From positions 62,001-126,000 of the forward strand of contig BDSL01000091.1 in the NCBI GenBank assembly GCA_003116995.1: a stretch of DNA of 64,000 nt. The letters run 5' to 3'. This stretch comes from Yamagishiella unicocca (taxonomy: Eukaryota; Chlorophyta; Chlorophyceae; Chlamydomonadales; Volvocaceae). The notes under the pieces are model-generated. The model did not search any database and was not told where the DNA came from. It worked only from the letters and a program-made list of their open reading frames with translations. The translations under genes were made by a program, and so were the position numbers. Shown here in pieces: positions 52,991-64,000 of this stretch (position 1 is the stretch's first letter; the number at the start of each line of letters is the position of its first letter).

Positions 52991-55800
52991 GAGCGTATGC
53001 GTTCGGGTATGTCTGCTAGCTCGTGAGTGTACGCGACGCGGGGGAGAAAATGGGTATCGGAGCAGCCGAGTGAGAGAGTTGCACGTGACGAGGCCGGCAG
53101 GTTGGCTGCAGAACCAGCAGCATCAGGTGGGGTTCCAGGTGGCGACCTCGCGCGGCTGCTGCTGATCGCTGCTCTCGCAGCCGCTGGCTGCCTGCCGGCC
53201 TGAGCCAGGGACTTTATGTAGGCGAGAGTCGCGCGTGGAAGTTGGTTCCATACTTCTCGGCGGTGCTAGCTGGGCAGGGAAAGTATCTTACCAAGCAGCC
53301 CGCTGCCAGAACACACCGCGCAGAGCCGGGTTTCAGGCGGTTTCCGCTCGTCTGACCGGCGGGTGTCGAAGAACACACCAGACCGGGCTGTACGTCCACT
53401 GCCGTCGTAGAAAAAAAAAGAGTGTGCTTGGGGCTCGGATGTGGATGTGGATTTGTTGCCTCGGACTAACTCGCATGCAGCGGCGGCTTGAGCCTCACTC
53501 ACCTAGGGTCATTACATTTTTTCATTCTCGCTGCTGCTTGGGTGGAGAGGGTGATTTGTCGTTGACACACCGGTTCGCCATGGGCTGCTGGCCTCGGCCC
53601 TGTCCTGGCATCGCTCGCTCTCTCGTCGACTGGGAGGCTAATAGTCTATCTAGCGAGCGGAGACGTGGGACAATGGCTAGTCGCTCGTTGGGGCCGCGCT
53701 GCATTCCCTTACTTGGGGGATTGAGCGAGCACGTGTGTTTTGTTTACACCTCATTCAGTCGTCATACAGTCGTGTTTACACCTCATTCAGTCGGCTGACG
53801 GCGCGCGGGAGAGAGCGTCGAGCCCACGACATGCGGGTCGGACGGGTAACGCATGTTTTTATGCTGGCTTGCTCGGGTTTTGCCCCGTCATGCATGGGGC
53901 TGCCGGGCGAAGAATCGGCGGTGGTAGGTCGCGCTGTCGTACTGCTGGTATGAGCGCATGTGCGGCGGCGGATTTTCGCTTACTTATAGGATTTCCGAAC
54001 GTACGGACGCCGTACCGCTGTGCCCTTATGAAACATACGCTGACAGGCGGCGCACCTTTCGTTGTGCCGTGCGGGGGTGAAGGCCGGTATGGATGGAGCC
54101 CATACGGCGCGGATTGCGCGACTGGCTCCTTCCGACCTGTCTATCTAGCTGTCCACCTCCTTAGCTGTTTCACACTTTTTTCGGCACGCGCGCACGTGTT
54201 TTGCATGCTGACTTGATTGCTTGCTCGCTACCACTTGCTGCTGCGATGCTCGCGGCAGCAGCGCCGTGCCTGCAGTCACGCTATGCTAATAAATGATATC
54301 ACCGCATGGGGCGACATGTATGCTGGGTTTGAAGTCCATCTGCGCCACCTGTCTTTCTCCATACCATCCAGAGCCGGCGGGGAGCGAGATTATTATTCCT
54401 CCGTCGCTCGATAGTGGCCGGTCTGCGCTGGGCCTCAAATCTGTTTTTCACCTGTTCGACGACCGATGGTGTTATGAACGTATGATGTTACAAGAAATCG
54501 GATAAGGAGGTATCATGTGTGAGGCAACGGCGGTCGGGTATGAGGCGACCGCAGGTCACGTCACGCGGCGTGTGTATTTGCGAGCGCGCATGCAGCGTGC
54601 TTGCGACTATCTTACTTCTAGCATCCCTGGACATATGTCCACTTGCGCGCTGCTTGGCCTACCAGCGCAAGCATGGTTGGGTACACAGACCCTGCCGAGG
54701 GCCTTATGACGAGGACCGGTGTACGGCGACACACCGCTGGCGCCGAAAGGTCGCTCGCGCGTTGAGTTCAGTCGAGCGGAGCGGCAGCAGCTCCGGTCGC
54801 GACAAGCGCGCGCCAACGATGAAGCTTATTAAGTTGCAGCAGCAACGCGCTTCGTTTATTTGTTTGTGACACGCGGCACGGCGCGGAGGGGATTTGCGCC
54901 CGCACGTCTGTGGAGGACCACGCGGACCGGCTGTATGGTAGATAGACCTGGTGGACCAGCGTGCTCGCGTCCGTCCTTTTGGGCGGGTCCGGGCACTGAA
55001 ATGACCTGCACAGGGCCCCGGCCGGCGGCACACGCGACTGGTCGGTGGCGCGACGACGCGTTTCGGCGGCGACTGACGCGTTTCGGCGGCGACTGCGTGT
55101 CGCGGCATGGTCCGGCGGTGGGCCTTGTAAGTAAGTTGCGGCGTGCCTTGTAAGTGGCGGCGGCCCCCGCTCAAGTTGCGGGCGGGGTGGGCTTGCTGAG
55201 TGACGTGGACGTTTGTTGTTCATGATACGACTGACGTACCTGCGGAATGTATGTGTGGTTGCCTGCTTGTGTGGGCAAGGTACGATCAGGTGCACCGAGG
55301 GAACGTGAGACGAAGGGACGGGGGGGCCGAGTGGTGCATGGGGAGGGCTCGGGGTGTGCGGCATGTGTGTAGCGAGCGCGAGGGTATCTACTCGAGCGTG
55401 AAGAAGGCGCATATGCGCATTTTTAGTGAGTGGGTCGACGTCTACAGTTCGAGCTCCTCCTACAGCGCTTGTTTGCGCAACAGGCGCGTACACGCAGAAT
55501 GGGCCTCTTGCCAGGAGTTGCGTTGATCGATTGATGCCGATGGCGCGCAGTGGATCAAGTCTCGGCCGGAGGCGGCACGGTGTATGTGGGCACGGGATGG
55601 CGTGCAGAACTCGCACGCGGGGGCATCCTAGCTCCTATCAGTACTTGAAAGCATGCTCGTGGCGGGTGGGGCGGGGCAGTGAACGGGCGTGGGGCTCGTG
55701 TTTTGTTCTTTACTCAGTTGCTTGGATGGTCAGTAGATAGTACAGTCGTTGCAACGATCAATAGACAGCATGCGGCAGGTAGCAGGCCTGCACGGCTGCT

Positions 55801-55858
55801 TGTGTGTGTGTGTGTGTATGAGAATGAGTGAGTGTGTGTGTGTGTGTGTGTGTGTGCG
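55801..55858. repeat. (GT)n microsatellite
   Basis: Two GT runs separated by ATGAGAATGAGTGA. Confidence 0.9.
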
Positions 55859-58069
55859 CTCATAGCCCGGTGGCGGCGGTGGCGGCGGCTGGCCGGTAGG
55901 CGGGACGGACGGAGAGTGGTAGTAGCAGGGACATCAAGCATTGTGGCAGCAGGAGGTTACGTAAGGGGGCAGGCGGGTGGGAGGGAGAACCCAGCAGCTA
56001 GTACTACAGATGGCGGGACAGCGGGCGCGAGGTGGGCTGTCACTATGGAAGCCGGCCCCCGACCAGTGGATGGTCCGGACGGGTCGTCTCACTCGGCGGC
56101 GGTGGCCCCATTCAATTCAACGCCGCCTCACGGCTTGGCGCTCCTGCCGGCACAGAAACCTGCGACTGCGCTGCTGGGGAGAAGGAGGGGGGCAGGGGGA
56201 GTGTGGGCGATCAACGCCTATGGTATGCAAGCATATGACTGGTCGGTGGGAAGGGTTCGTGGAGAGGTGTTGCCGCGGGCGCAGAGAGACTTTATATCTA
56301 TCTATCTATCGGCTTCTCCTCGGGCGCGTGCTTATTCAGGCGCCGTCGCAGCCCCGTCAGCCACCAAGGATGAATATTTTCGGTGTTGTGGGCCTGATAC
56401 GCATGTTTACGGCCTAATTGCAGCCTACAACAAACAGTGCCTCAGCGTGAAGAGCGTACGTATAGGGCAGATGGGCCGGGACATTTTGCAGTCAACAAAG
56501 ACGGCCTTCCTCTGGACGGACGTACGGTGGCAGCGGGCGGGCGGATGCGGAAGGGCGGGTGGCGGTGGACCCGCGGAAGGTGGGAAGCCACAGACCAAGC
56601 AGGTGCAGGTGTTGTTAGTTGGGATGGTTACTTTGACGGAAATGGGCGTGTATGCATGGGGCAAGGTTGCTGCCGGCAGCTCGTCTCATTGGTCCGTGGG
56701 TTCGAACCAAACCAAGGGGCCTGCATTGCACTGCAACCCGCTGGTGATAAGCCGTGAGTGGGTCATGGCACGGATTGAGGGACGGCGATAGTGTCCCTGA
56801 GGGGCCTTATCTCGTCATGCTTATCTATCACGACCGGTGTACGACGTACGATGCGTGGAGTCCGCCGTCAGGAGCCGAGACGTGCGCGTGTCCGCTACGT
56901 CGTGTGGAACCACAAATGTATGGCGGCCGTGTTGGCGTGTTTGTTCGTGATCGAGATGCTGCCGGGTGCCGCTGCTATGCGTTGGATCATCGATATGCAC
57001 CACCCGGTTGGCGGTTTGCGCATCCACACTTGTTAGCTTTCGCGTTGTGTATTAGTTTTAGGGTTTAAACCGTTTCATCTTTCATGTGTGCCTTCGTGCG
57101 TCGCTGCTGCAGCAGCGTGGTGCTGCCGGCAGGTGCGGCAGTCCTTGTCTTTGGCAAGGGAGGAGGCAGGCTTGTTTTGGAGAGATGAAAATGAGTTGGT
57201 GTGTAAACAAAGAGGTTGGACGTGTGGAGAGTGTGGGAGGAGCGTCGCTGCAGCGTCGTTTTAAAGCTGCTGCAAGCAAGAATGTGTGCGTGTGCGCACA
57301 GCGGTGGTGGAGAGGGGGTGGGCACTTGCTCGCATTGCTCAACGAGCACAGCAAAGCTGTCGATGGCGTCTGGAAGGTGGGTCTGGAGTGGTTTCACGGA
57401 CTGCTAGGTACCAACTGATCGACCGTTTTTGCGACTCACACGGAATAGGCTTGCGTTGGCGTGTTTGGAATTAGGTTTTGGTCAGTTGTTGCGGGCGGGC
57501 AGCCCACTTTGTGGCTTGCTTATCCCTGCTTGTCAACACCATGTGCTGGCACTCCTGCCGTTTACGCTTTCTCAAACAGCAGCACGGCGTCGTACGGCTG
57601 GTAGGAATAAGCCCCGTCCGGGCGCTTAACTTGTATTACCCGTGGACTGCCTCCGGTGATATGGCCGTGGCGGACGGGTCCTCTCCCAGATGGGTGTCGC
57701 CACAAGTGGGGCCCACCTAAAACTCTGGCCAATCCGGCGACAGATGGTGTCAACAAACCCCAGATGGGAGATCGATCAGTTAGGAGTATGATATGTTCCG
57801 AATCACGGAAGCGGGGCCCAGCTGAATGGGTCGCTTTCCTATTTAGACTAGGTCGCTATGGTTCCTGCGGGTCCTACGTGGAGGGCTTGCTGATGTTCAC
57901 GGCGCAATGTGGCGTCCGTGTGTTGTCGTTGCTCGTGTCTTAAGTCAGTGCTGTGACTGCGGCCTACCAAGCTTGTTCCTTTTCTAACTTTGCTCCATCA
58001 GGATCCATCTTTCTGGAGCCCGATCTGGGAGGTTTCGCTTGATATCTTTCGCTCTGAAGTGCCCGCGTC

Positions 58070-58270
58070 TTAATTACCTAAGCGGGCTTTATTACCGCAG
58101 TCGCGCGTCGGCTCAGCAAGTTTGACGTCGCGTCTTTCCTGGCCATTTGGTGGTAATAAATAGCGCACATATGTAACGCGTTCGGAGACGGCTTTTCCAT
58201 CGACGTTTTGCGCTTGCGCCGCAGCTGCCTTAAGGGCCCGCCAATTGGCGGTATCCATCACTTCACGCAT
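58070..58270 (-). CDS. Unrecognised 66-codon frame
   Basis: An ATG-started frame (MREVMDTANWRALKAAAAQ ... ERVTYVRYLLPPNG ... GNKARLGN) with a more balanced codon use (TTA, AAT, GGT) than the GC-rich neighbours. An in-frame stop lies 15 bases upstream of the ATG, so it is not an obvious exon of a longer gene. It may be a remnant of a mobile element or chance. No family recognised. Confidence 0.2.
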   Translation of the reverse strand: MREVMDTANWRALKAAAAQAQNVDGKAVSERVTYVRYLLPPNGQERRDVKLAEPTRDCGNKARLGN

Positions 58271-59034
58271 AATTCGTAAGAGGTATCATCGACACCGTAT
58301 GTGTGCTCGCCCTCATATTCATGTAACACATTTTTACCCTCAGGGTTGGTGCTCAAACTGTCTCACAGACAGGAACGCGCAAGATATGGACAATAAAACG
58401 TCGCAATCTGGCCCTCACGGCATCAGCGCGCAACCAACGCAAAGCCAGTCGATTCATCTAGCGCATCGTCAGCATTGTACGGCCTCTCACGGCCAAAGAC
58501 TGACCGACTCGTCACGTGCGGTAGGTTCGAGCCACTACTGGCGACTTATTGCGTTAATGGGTGACGCCTGATAACACCTTATGGAGTCGTGCCGAGCGGG
58601 GGGTGGGGGGGGCCGAAAATTGCTTGTTTGCGGGCGGGGTTTGAACTGGTTCGGCCTGGAGTGCGTCGGGTGTGAGCAGCACGCGCTTCGGGAAGCCCTG
58701 GACAGGCAAGGGGTGGTCGGAAGCACAGCGATGTGGCGAGGGGAGTAAGCGAAGGCAAACAGCTGCAAGCGACGCTATGCTAAGCCTAGGTTTATTCGGA
58801 TTACGAGGACCCACCGGCCGCGGCCCCTACTACGGAACGTCAAGTAAATGCAGATAACGTACGTAGGATGGTGAATTCGAGTAAAATAGATGCCCATATC
58901 ACACATCTGGGTATAGGCGTATAGCTCCTACGCTCCGGAACCTGGTTAAGGAGGAAGGTGCAGCAACGCAGACGCTCGACGCGTAAGTTATTTTGACTCA
59001 GATGTAATTATATCTGAGTATCCTGGTATGAGGA

Positions 59035-62000
59035 ATGTCCTGGTCAATACGTTCGCTCCGTCCGTTCCAGTCTTGCCGCAGCTCCGTTAGGCATCGAATT
59101 TACGAGCCTACCGGTGCAGGTCCACCACATGTAGTGCAAAAACTCCAACCTTTCGCGCCTGCGTGCGCGGCAGCAAGGCAGTCCGCGGCAGCTTCGGCAG
59201 CCAAGCTGCCGCTGGCGGAGGCCTCGCGCCTTCTGGAAGAGCAGTTGCGATTGCTGGAGACAGAGCGGGAGGAATCTCTGTCAATCGGTGGGTCGCAGCG
59301 CGTCGCTCGCCACCAACGTGGCTCCAACTGCCCATTTCCCAGCCGCTGCCGCAGCCCGGCCTTCTGCCCCCGCCCCCGCCCCCTGCCGCCCTGCCACCTG
59401 CCGCCAATCTCCCCTGCCCCTCTCCCGCCGCCTTTCTGCCTTTCTCGCTCGCGCCTTCTCAGCCCAAGCCTGCACTGCGCGCAGCAAGCGCCTGCTGGCG
59501 CGCCTCAACAACCTGACGCAGTACTCCGCGGGCGCTACCGCGCGGCGCAGGACCTCAGCGGCTGCTCCCAATCCCCCCAGTCAAACCCCTAGATCCGGCA
59601 GCCAAAGATCCGGATCCGCGTCCGGGCACGGATCCGGATCCGGATCGATCTCCCGAGGTGTCTACCCGGATGGTGGCAAGGTGACAGCGGCGCCGGCGGC
59701 GGCAGAGGACCCCCAAGAGGCGCAGGTGGGTGGGCTGGGGTCCCCGGGGTGAGACAGGTGTTATTGTTACTCCTTAGGGGACCCCCGGTATCCTGCGAGA
59801 TCCATCCCGACACAAGCTCTTAACCGAAGCACCTCCGCCTACCCCATCAACCGCAACACCTCCTCCCGCCCCGGGATCTTCCCCTTGTCTTCTTACCACG
59901 CCCCCAAACTAGCCGCGGAAATACCGCGCGTTCGTAATCTATTCACCAGCTAGTGTCTGCCCTCCGTTCCCTATGTCGTGTAATCGGGTCTTTATGCCAC
60001 ACACAGACACACTCACAGACACACACACACACACACGCGCGGGGTACTCAGCCCCCGGCTGTACGGCACCCTTGTGGTCCCGTGCGTGTGCGTCGCCCCT
60101 CTCCCTGGTATGGGAGTTTGCTTCGGCTGTCTTTCCGTTAGGGCGGGGTTAGCTGCCCTTGGCCAACGCCAGGCCCGGTCAGATATGATGTAAAAACACA
60201 CACACACCCTGCCCCATAGACTCGCCGGCTGGTCTCACGGGCGCTCAATCGCAACATGACCCGTGGCGACAACAACCTGGCGCTGGCGGAGAAGCTGCAG
60301 GTGTACATCGGTGGGTGCTTGCAATGAAGGCCCGTGCACGCGAGGAAAACCGTTGGGTGGTTGGTGGGCTGCGGGGTGGCATACAAAACGCCGACGCGTC
60401 AGGGACAGGATAGTTGGCGCATGGTCGGCGGACACCTAGTTTGGGCAGCAGGGTGGGAGGGTGGTGGGGGGTGAGTGGAAGCGCTCCAGGGATGGCTAGG
60501 GCAGTCGGGAAAGGGAGGCTGCCGGGCGGCGATGGCGGGCCATGCGCCATGGGAGCCGGTGTCTGGTGTGTACGGCCGTGCCACGGCCCTTACAGCTCTG
60601 CCACACGGTGCGAGCATCGCTCCGAATGTGTACGGCATCCAGGACGAGCCGGGCCGTACACGGCACGCAGTCCATTTGCTCCGGACTGCCCCCCCGCCAG
60701 CCCTAGCCTCTTCCGCCGCACTTCCCGGGCCCCTCTGACCCTGCTGGACGGGGCTGCCGCCTCCACTGCTGCCGCCTCCACTGCTGCCGCCTCCACTGCT
60801 GCCGCCTCCACCGCTGCCGCCTCCTCCGCTGCTACTTCGCCGCTGCTGCCGCGGTCTCCACCGTGGTCCCCCGCAGGGCTGCTTAAAGAGGAGCTGCGGC
60901 GGGTACGACAAGGTGACGTGTCACTTGCGTCCAAGATCCTGGACGGGCACCGCGCACGTGGGACGGCAGCCGCGGCGGCGGCGAAGCCGCCGACGCAACC
61001 GGCACCATCGCCGCCGCCGCCGCCACCACCTCCGACGCCACCGCCGCCGCCGCCAGCTGATGTACCTGGAAGGAGCATCAGAGGCGCTGATGGCGGCGGT
61101 GCGCGGTACGGCGGTGCCCGGTACGGCGACGGAGTGGCTGGCCAACCGTTGGGCGCAGGGGTGGCTGAGTCGCTGGGTCTGGGGAGACAGAGCGAGGGGC
61201 TGCAGGTGGAGCTGGCGGGGGGCAGCAACGCTCTCCGTACGGCGGTCGGCGGGGGGGAGGTTGGCGGGGGCGGGAGTGCTGCAGCCGCCAGCTCGGCGGG
61301 CATGGACAGCGATGGCGGTGGCGGTGCTGTCGGCGGTGGCGGTGGCGGTGGCGGTGCTGTCGGCGGGGGGCCAGACGCTGGAGGCGGCCTGGGTCGCATC
61401 TTCAGCCGCACCCAGCTGCTGCAGCTGCCTGGAGACATGGGGGCGGAGGTGGGGGCGCCTGGCGGAGGCGGTAACCCCGGCCGCAATCCAGCGGAGGTGG
61501 GGGCGCCTGGCGGAGGCCGCAATCCAGCCCGCGCCGCCGACTCCCTCCGCGAGCCCCCATCCAGTGGCAGCAGCAGCAGCGCCACCTATAGCACTACTAG
61601 CAGCAACAGCACCACCACCTCCAGCAGCGCCACCTACAGCACTGCTAGCAGCGATGTTGGCAACGGCGGGAAAGGTGGCAGCGGCGACGGTACGGCGGCT
61701 GCGGGAGGATCGCTCGCGGCCGAGGCCGAGGCCGGAGCGAGCGGGCTGAGGGCAGGAGCCGAAGCAGCAGGCGCCGCAGCTATCGGAGCTGCAGCAGCTG
61801 GCCTCATAAGGCCCCACAACGATCCCGGGCCCGGGCCCGCCCCCGGCCCTCCTGACCCCCCCGGTGCCAATCCAATATCAGCCGCCGGGCCAGCCGGCGA
61901 TCCTCCCCTGCATCCCGCCGCGGATCCGGCGGTGGATCTCGCCGCGGATCCAGCCGTGGATCCCGCAGTGGATCTCCCCGCGGATCCGGCTGCCGATCCA

Positions 62001-62768
62001 GCCGTGGATCCCGCAGTGGATCTCGTCGCGGATCCAGCTGCCGATCCAGCCATGGATCCTGCAATGGATCTCGCCGTGGATCCAGCTGCGGATCTCGCCC
62101 AGGGCCTGGGCCTCAGCCTGTCCGCTGCGAGGTTCATGGCTCGGGACGCGGAAGACGCCCGGCTTGCACTCATGGGTCTCCTCAGCCCCGGGGGGGGACT
62201 CCCGGGGCCTTTGGAGGGGGCTAAGCTGGGCGACGTACCGGTGCGGAGCGATGGCGGGGCGGCAGCGGCGCCAGCGGCGGCACCCGAGAGCGGTGCGGAG
62301 CCGGGAGGGGGAGAGAGCGTCGTTGCAGAGGTCGGGTCAGGGGGCCTGGGGGCGGGCAGCGTTTACGTTTACGCGCTGGCAGGCGATGAGGTGCCGGCCC
62401 GTACGACACGAATCCAGGCGCCGTCAGCGTCAGCGGCGGCGGCGGCGGCGGTGGCGGCAGCAGCCGCGGCGCAGGGGCTGGGAAGAGGGACCGCGGCCGC
62501 CGGTGCTGGCGGAGCCGCGACCCGGGCGGGGTCTGGCGCTGGGCGAGGCCCTGCGGCGCGTGGGAGACCCATGGGTCGCCCTGGCGGCGCAGCTGAGGAT
62601 GTACGGCGGCTAGGGTCGTTGCTGTCCGCTATGGTTTCGGAGCTGCGTAGCCGGGGCTACATGGGCTGCGACGCCCAGGTGGGCGCGGCGGCGCTGGAGC
62701 TCGAGCGGGCGCTGGCGGCGGCGCGTGCCGCGGCGGCGGCGGCGGCGGGGTCAGGCCCGGGCCGGTGA
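59035..62768 (+). CDS. Unrecognised low-complexity protein with coiled-coil-like N-terminal region
   Basis: Exons 59035-59287, 59463-59725, 60220-60310 and 60877-62768, phases 1/0/1, 832 residues. The N-terminus (MSWSIRSLRPFQSCRSSVRH) is basic and hydroxylated, possibly an organellar targeting peptide. Helical, charged segments (LAEASRLLEEQLRLLETEREE, SKRLLARLNNLTQY, NLALAEKLQVYIGLLKEELRR) are split over exons 1 to 4 and look like one coiled-coil or helical-repeat unit. The remaining ~600 residues are Ala/Gly/Pro/Ser-rich, with a DPAADPAVDPAVDL repeat at about 548-612 and an ordered-looking end (DVRRLGSLLSAMVSELRSRGY...LELERALAAARAA). I recognise no family. The start is chosen because the ATG at 59029 hits a stop after about 20 codons. 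The exon chain is well supported by phase; function unknown. Confidence 0.65.
61912..62100 (+). repeat. Coding repeat (GATCC-rich, DPAxDPAVDL units)
   Basis: About 13 degenerate 15-bp units around GCGGATCCAGCCGTG, in frame, giving alternating Asp-Pro-Ala-x blocks. Confidence 0.85.
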
Positions 62769-63082
62769 GCTACTCAGTCAGCTCCGGAACCAGGGCTGGT
62801 GAGTTTTGGTCGGCTCCGGAACCAGGGACGTGGCGAGGTGGTGGCTGCGGTGGTGGTCGATGAGGCGCCTTGAGAGCTGTGTGGAGGGGGCGCGTGGATA
62901 GCAACCGGGGGCTGTTGTTGGGTTGGTCTCGGAGCAGCAGTTACAGCAGCAGTAGTAGTACGACTGGGCGAGGACTGCGTTGCTTGTGCGTGCCGTCGCG
63001 AACCAACGATCGAGCGACTGGAGGGGGTGGGGGTTTGAGGGTTTGTGTGAGTACCGCAGGATGCGTACGGCAGAGTGAGTAC

Positions 63083-64000
63083 CAGTGATTTTTTTTTGAG
63101 GAATATATTCCTTTTTAGGAATAAATCGGGTTTTTTGGGCTGGAAAAAAAGGAACCGAGCGCAGTCCGGCCGTACGTTTTCGTTTTTTGCCGAAAATTGC
63201 CTGTTTTCGCGAAAGCCCACCTAATTTATACAAAAAGGAGTCATTCAATCACTTAAGGATTAATGGTGAACCATGGATTGCTCTAAGAAGGTCACGCCTG
63301 GAAGTCAACGGGGCATAGGAGCATTTTTGACTGGTCTGAACGCGGCAAAGTACTCTGATCCTAAGCTTCCCAAGCGCGGAAGGCCACCTAAGCAACAAAA
63401 TAACGCCGACAGTAAAAAATGCGAAGGCCTTTCGGAAGCCACTGGGGACGACACGCAGGGGCAACGATGCAGCATTGCTGCAGCCGCAGCTCGTGCCAGC
63501 CGACTCCAGCTTCCTTACCCCAAGCGCTCACGATGACCGTCATGTGCGTAAACGTCAGCTTAATGAGGCCGACGAACTTAGCGACGACGGCGACGGCGAT
63601 GAGGACCGCGAGGGGGACCGCAACCGTGTCAGCGATGAGGGGGCAACAACCCAAACCCCCAAGACGCCCGCCAACAAGAAACCCCGACAGCAGAGCCGGC
63701 CACAAACGCCAAAGGGCCAAAGTGATGGTGCGTGGGTGGGCGCTCAGGCGGAGCACCCCTACAAGTGGCAGTTGGACTGGCCAGCCAGGTGGCCGTGGGC
63801 TGAATGCGTGCCTGCCGACACGAGCAAGGGGGAGGTCCACGATCGGGTGCGCTGCACAATGTGCTCCTTGCGCATGGGGACGGACGACACCTTGGCGGCC
63901 CGCACTCAAACCATCCAGAGACACGAGGAGTCTGATGCGCACCAAAAATCATTACGTCGGTGCAGGCGGCCGTCTCACCGGCTGTCCAGGTGCTGATCGA
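63083..64000 (+). mobile_element. Possible left part of a hAT-like DNA transposon
   Basis: CAGTGATTTTTTTTTGAGG at 63083, preceded by GTGAGTAC, resembles a hAT-type CAGTG terminus after a possible 8-bp target duplication. An AT-rich leader with several short inverted TTTT/AAAA stretches leads to the BED-finger frame at 63273. The right end lies outside the window, so the element cannot be confirmed. Confidence 0.35.
63273..63996 (+). pseudogene. BED/TTF-type zinc-finger, hAT-transposase-like protein, N-terminal part, frame disturbed
   Basis: A frame from ATG 63273 (MDCSKKVTPGSQRGIGAFL ... PKLPKRGRPPKQQ) runs to a stop at 63536. The continuation in another frame (up to 63996) carries NEADELSDDGDGDEDREGD and then KWQLDWPARWPW, RVRCTMCSLRMG ... 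TIQRHEESDAHQKS. The latter is a C-x2-C ... H-x5-H finger of the BED/TTF kind found at the N-terminus of hAT transposases and ZNF862-like proteins. Near 63949, at a run of five A, the sensible frame appears to shift again. So at least two frame changes are needed, explained by unseen introns, assembly errors or decay. The GRPPK motif is an AT-hook-like DNA-binding motif. Truncated by the window edge. Confidence 0.45.

Larger units (their letters stand above)
52810..59034. other. About 6.2 kb without a supportable gene
   Basis: Begins with the kinase 3' UTR. The first TGTAA on the + strand comes only at 55126, so the end of that transcript is not clear. The region has GT-rich repeats (52877-52990, 55801-55858), a duplicated GTTTACACCTCATTCAGTCG motif (53746-53790), a doubled TTGTAAGT at 55125/55148 and many short frames without recognisable similarity. 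It could contain non-coding transcripts or decayed transposons. Confidence 0.45.

Noticed and set aside
54768..55616. 282-codon frame on the - strand
   Set aside because: Pro/Arg/His-rich shadow-type composition with no supporting context.
56640..56715. tRNA-like GGTTCGAACC T-loop
   Set aside because: The flanking bases do not form a 5-bp T stem, and no acceptor or anticodon arm can be drawn upstream.
55832..56791. 319-codon frame on the + strand
   Set aside because: Starts inside a GT microsatellite and shows no motif, repeat or splice support; open frames of this size are common in GC-rich DNA.

Overview
The window looks like nuclear DNA of a volvocine-type green alga (Chlamydomonas/Volvox relatives). 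The reasons are GC-rich, intron-dense genes with short exons, long Ala/Gly/Pro/Gln-rich stretches in proteins, many minisatellites inside introns, TGTAA-type polyadenylation signals downstream of several genes, and a short TTTTAGGG telomere-like run. Nothing suggests a prokaryote, virus or organelle genome. All exon structures here were built by hand from splice consensus, codon phase and protein continuity. In every multi-exon model the phases at each junction agree, which is strong internal support, but no transcript evidence was available.

Layout. 0.36-6.3 kb (+): 3' part of a low-complexity Pro/Gly/Ala-rich protein, with a 1.3-kb minisatellite in an intron. 8.7-11.2 kb (-): Mpv17/PMP22-family membrane protein. 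12.9-18.2 kb (-): eight-exon SAM-dependent methyltransferase with a predicted plastid transit peptide, a GC-AG intron and an 89-bp minisatellite. 18.5-28 kb (+): a tandem segmental-duplication array carrying three related five-exon genes of a family I do not recognise, plus a fourth single-exon remnant. It is interleaved with CA-rich repeat blocks. 29.5-30.5 kb (-): intronless TsaE (tRNA t6A synthesis ATPase). 31.2-35.2 kb (-): seven-exon NYN-domain protein with an MGCAS N-terminus and a poly-lysine tail. 35.6-40.7 kb (+): ten-exon F-box/LRR protein, divergent from the NYN gene across 373 bp. 42.6-44.1 kb (-): dimethylarginine dimethylaminohydrolase (DDAH). 46.2-52.8 kb (+): eight-exon protein kinase with a roughly 300-residue insertion in the N-lobe. 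52.8-59.0 kb: about 6 kb without a supportable gene. 59.0-62.8 kb (+): four-exon low-complexity protein of unknown function. 63.1 kb to the edge (+): start of a BED-finger, hAT-like transposon gene with a disturbed reading frame.

The genes do not form one pathway. They look like ordinary housekeeping and regulatory genes (t6A tRNA modification, methylarginine hydrolysis, a methyltransferase, an inner-membrane or peroxisomal channel-like protein, a ubiquitin-ligase adaptor, a kinase). The most unusual content is (i) the unrecognised tandem gene family, including a member whose C-terminus was apparently remade by a deletion into the former 3' UTR, and (ii) two short interspersed repeat families that sit mainly inside introns, often close to splice sites, across several unrelated genes.
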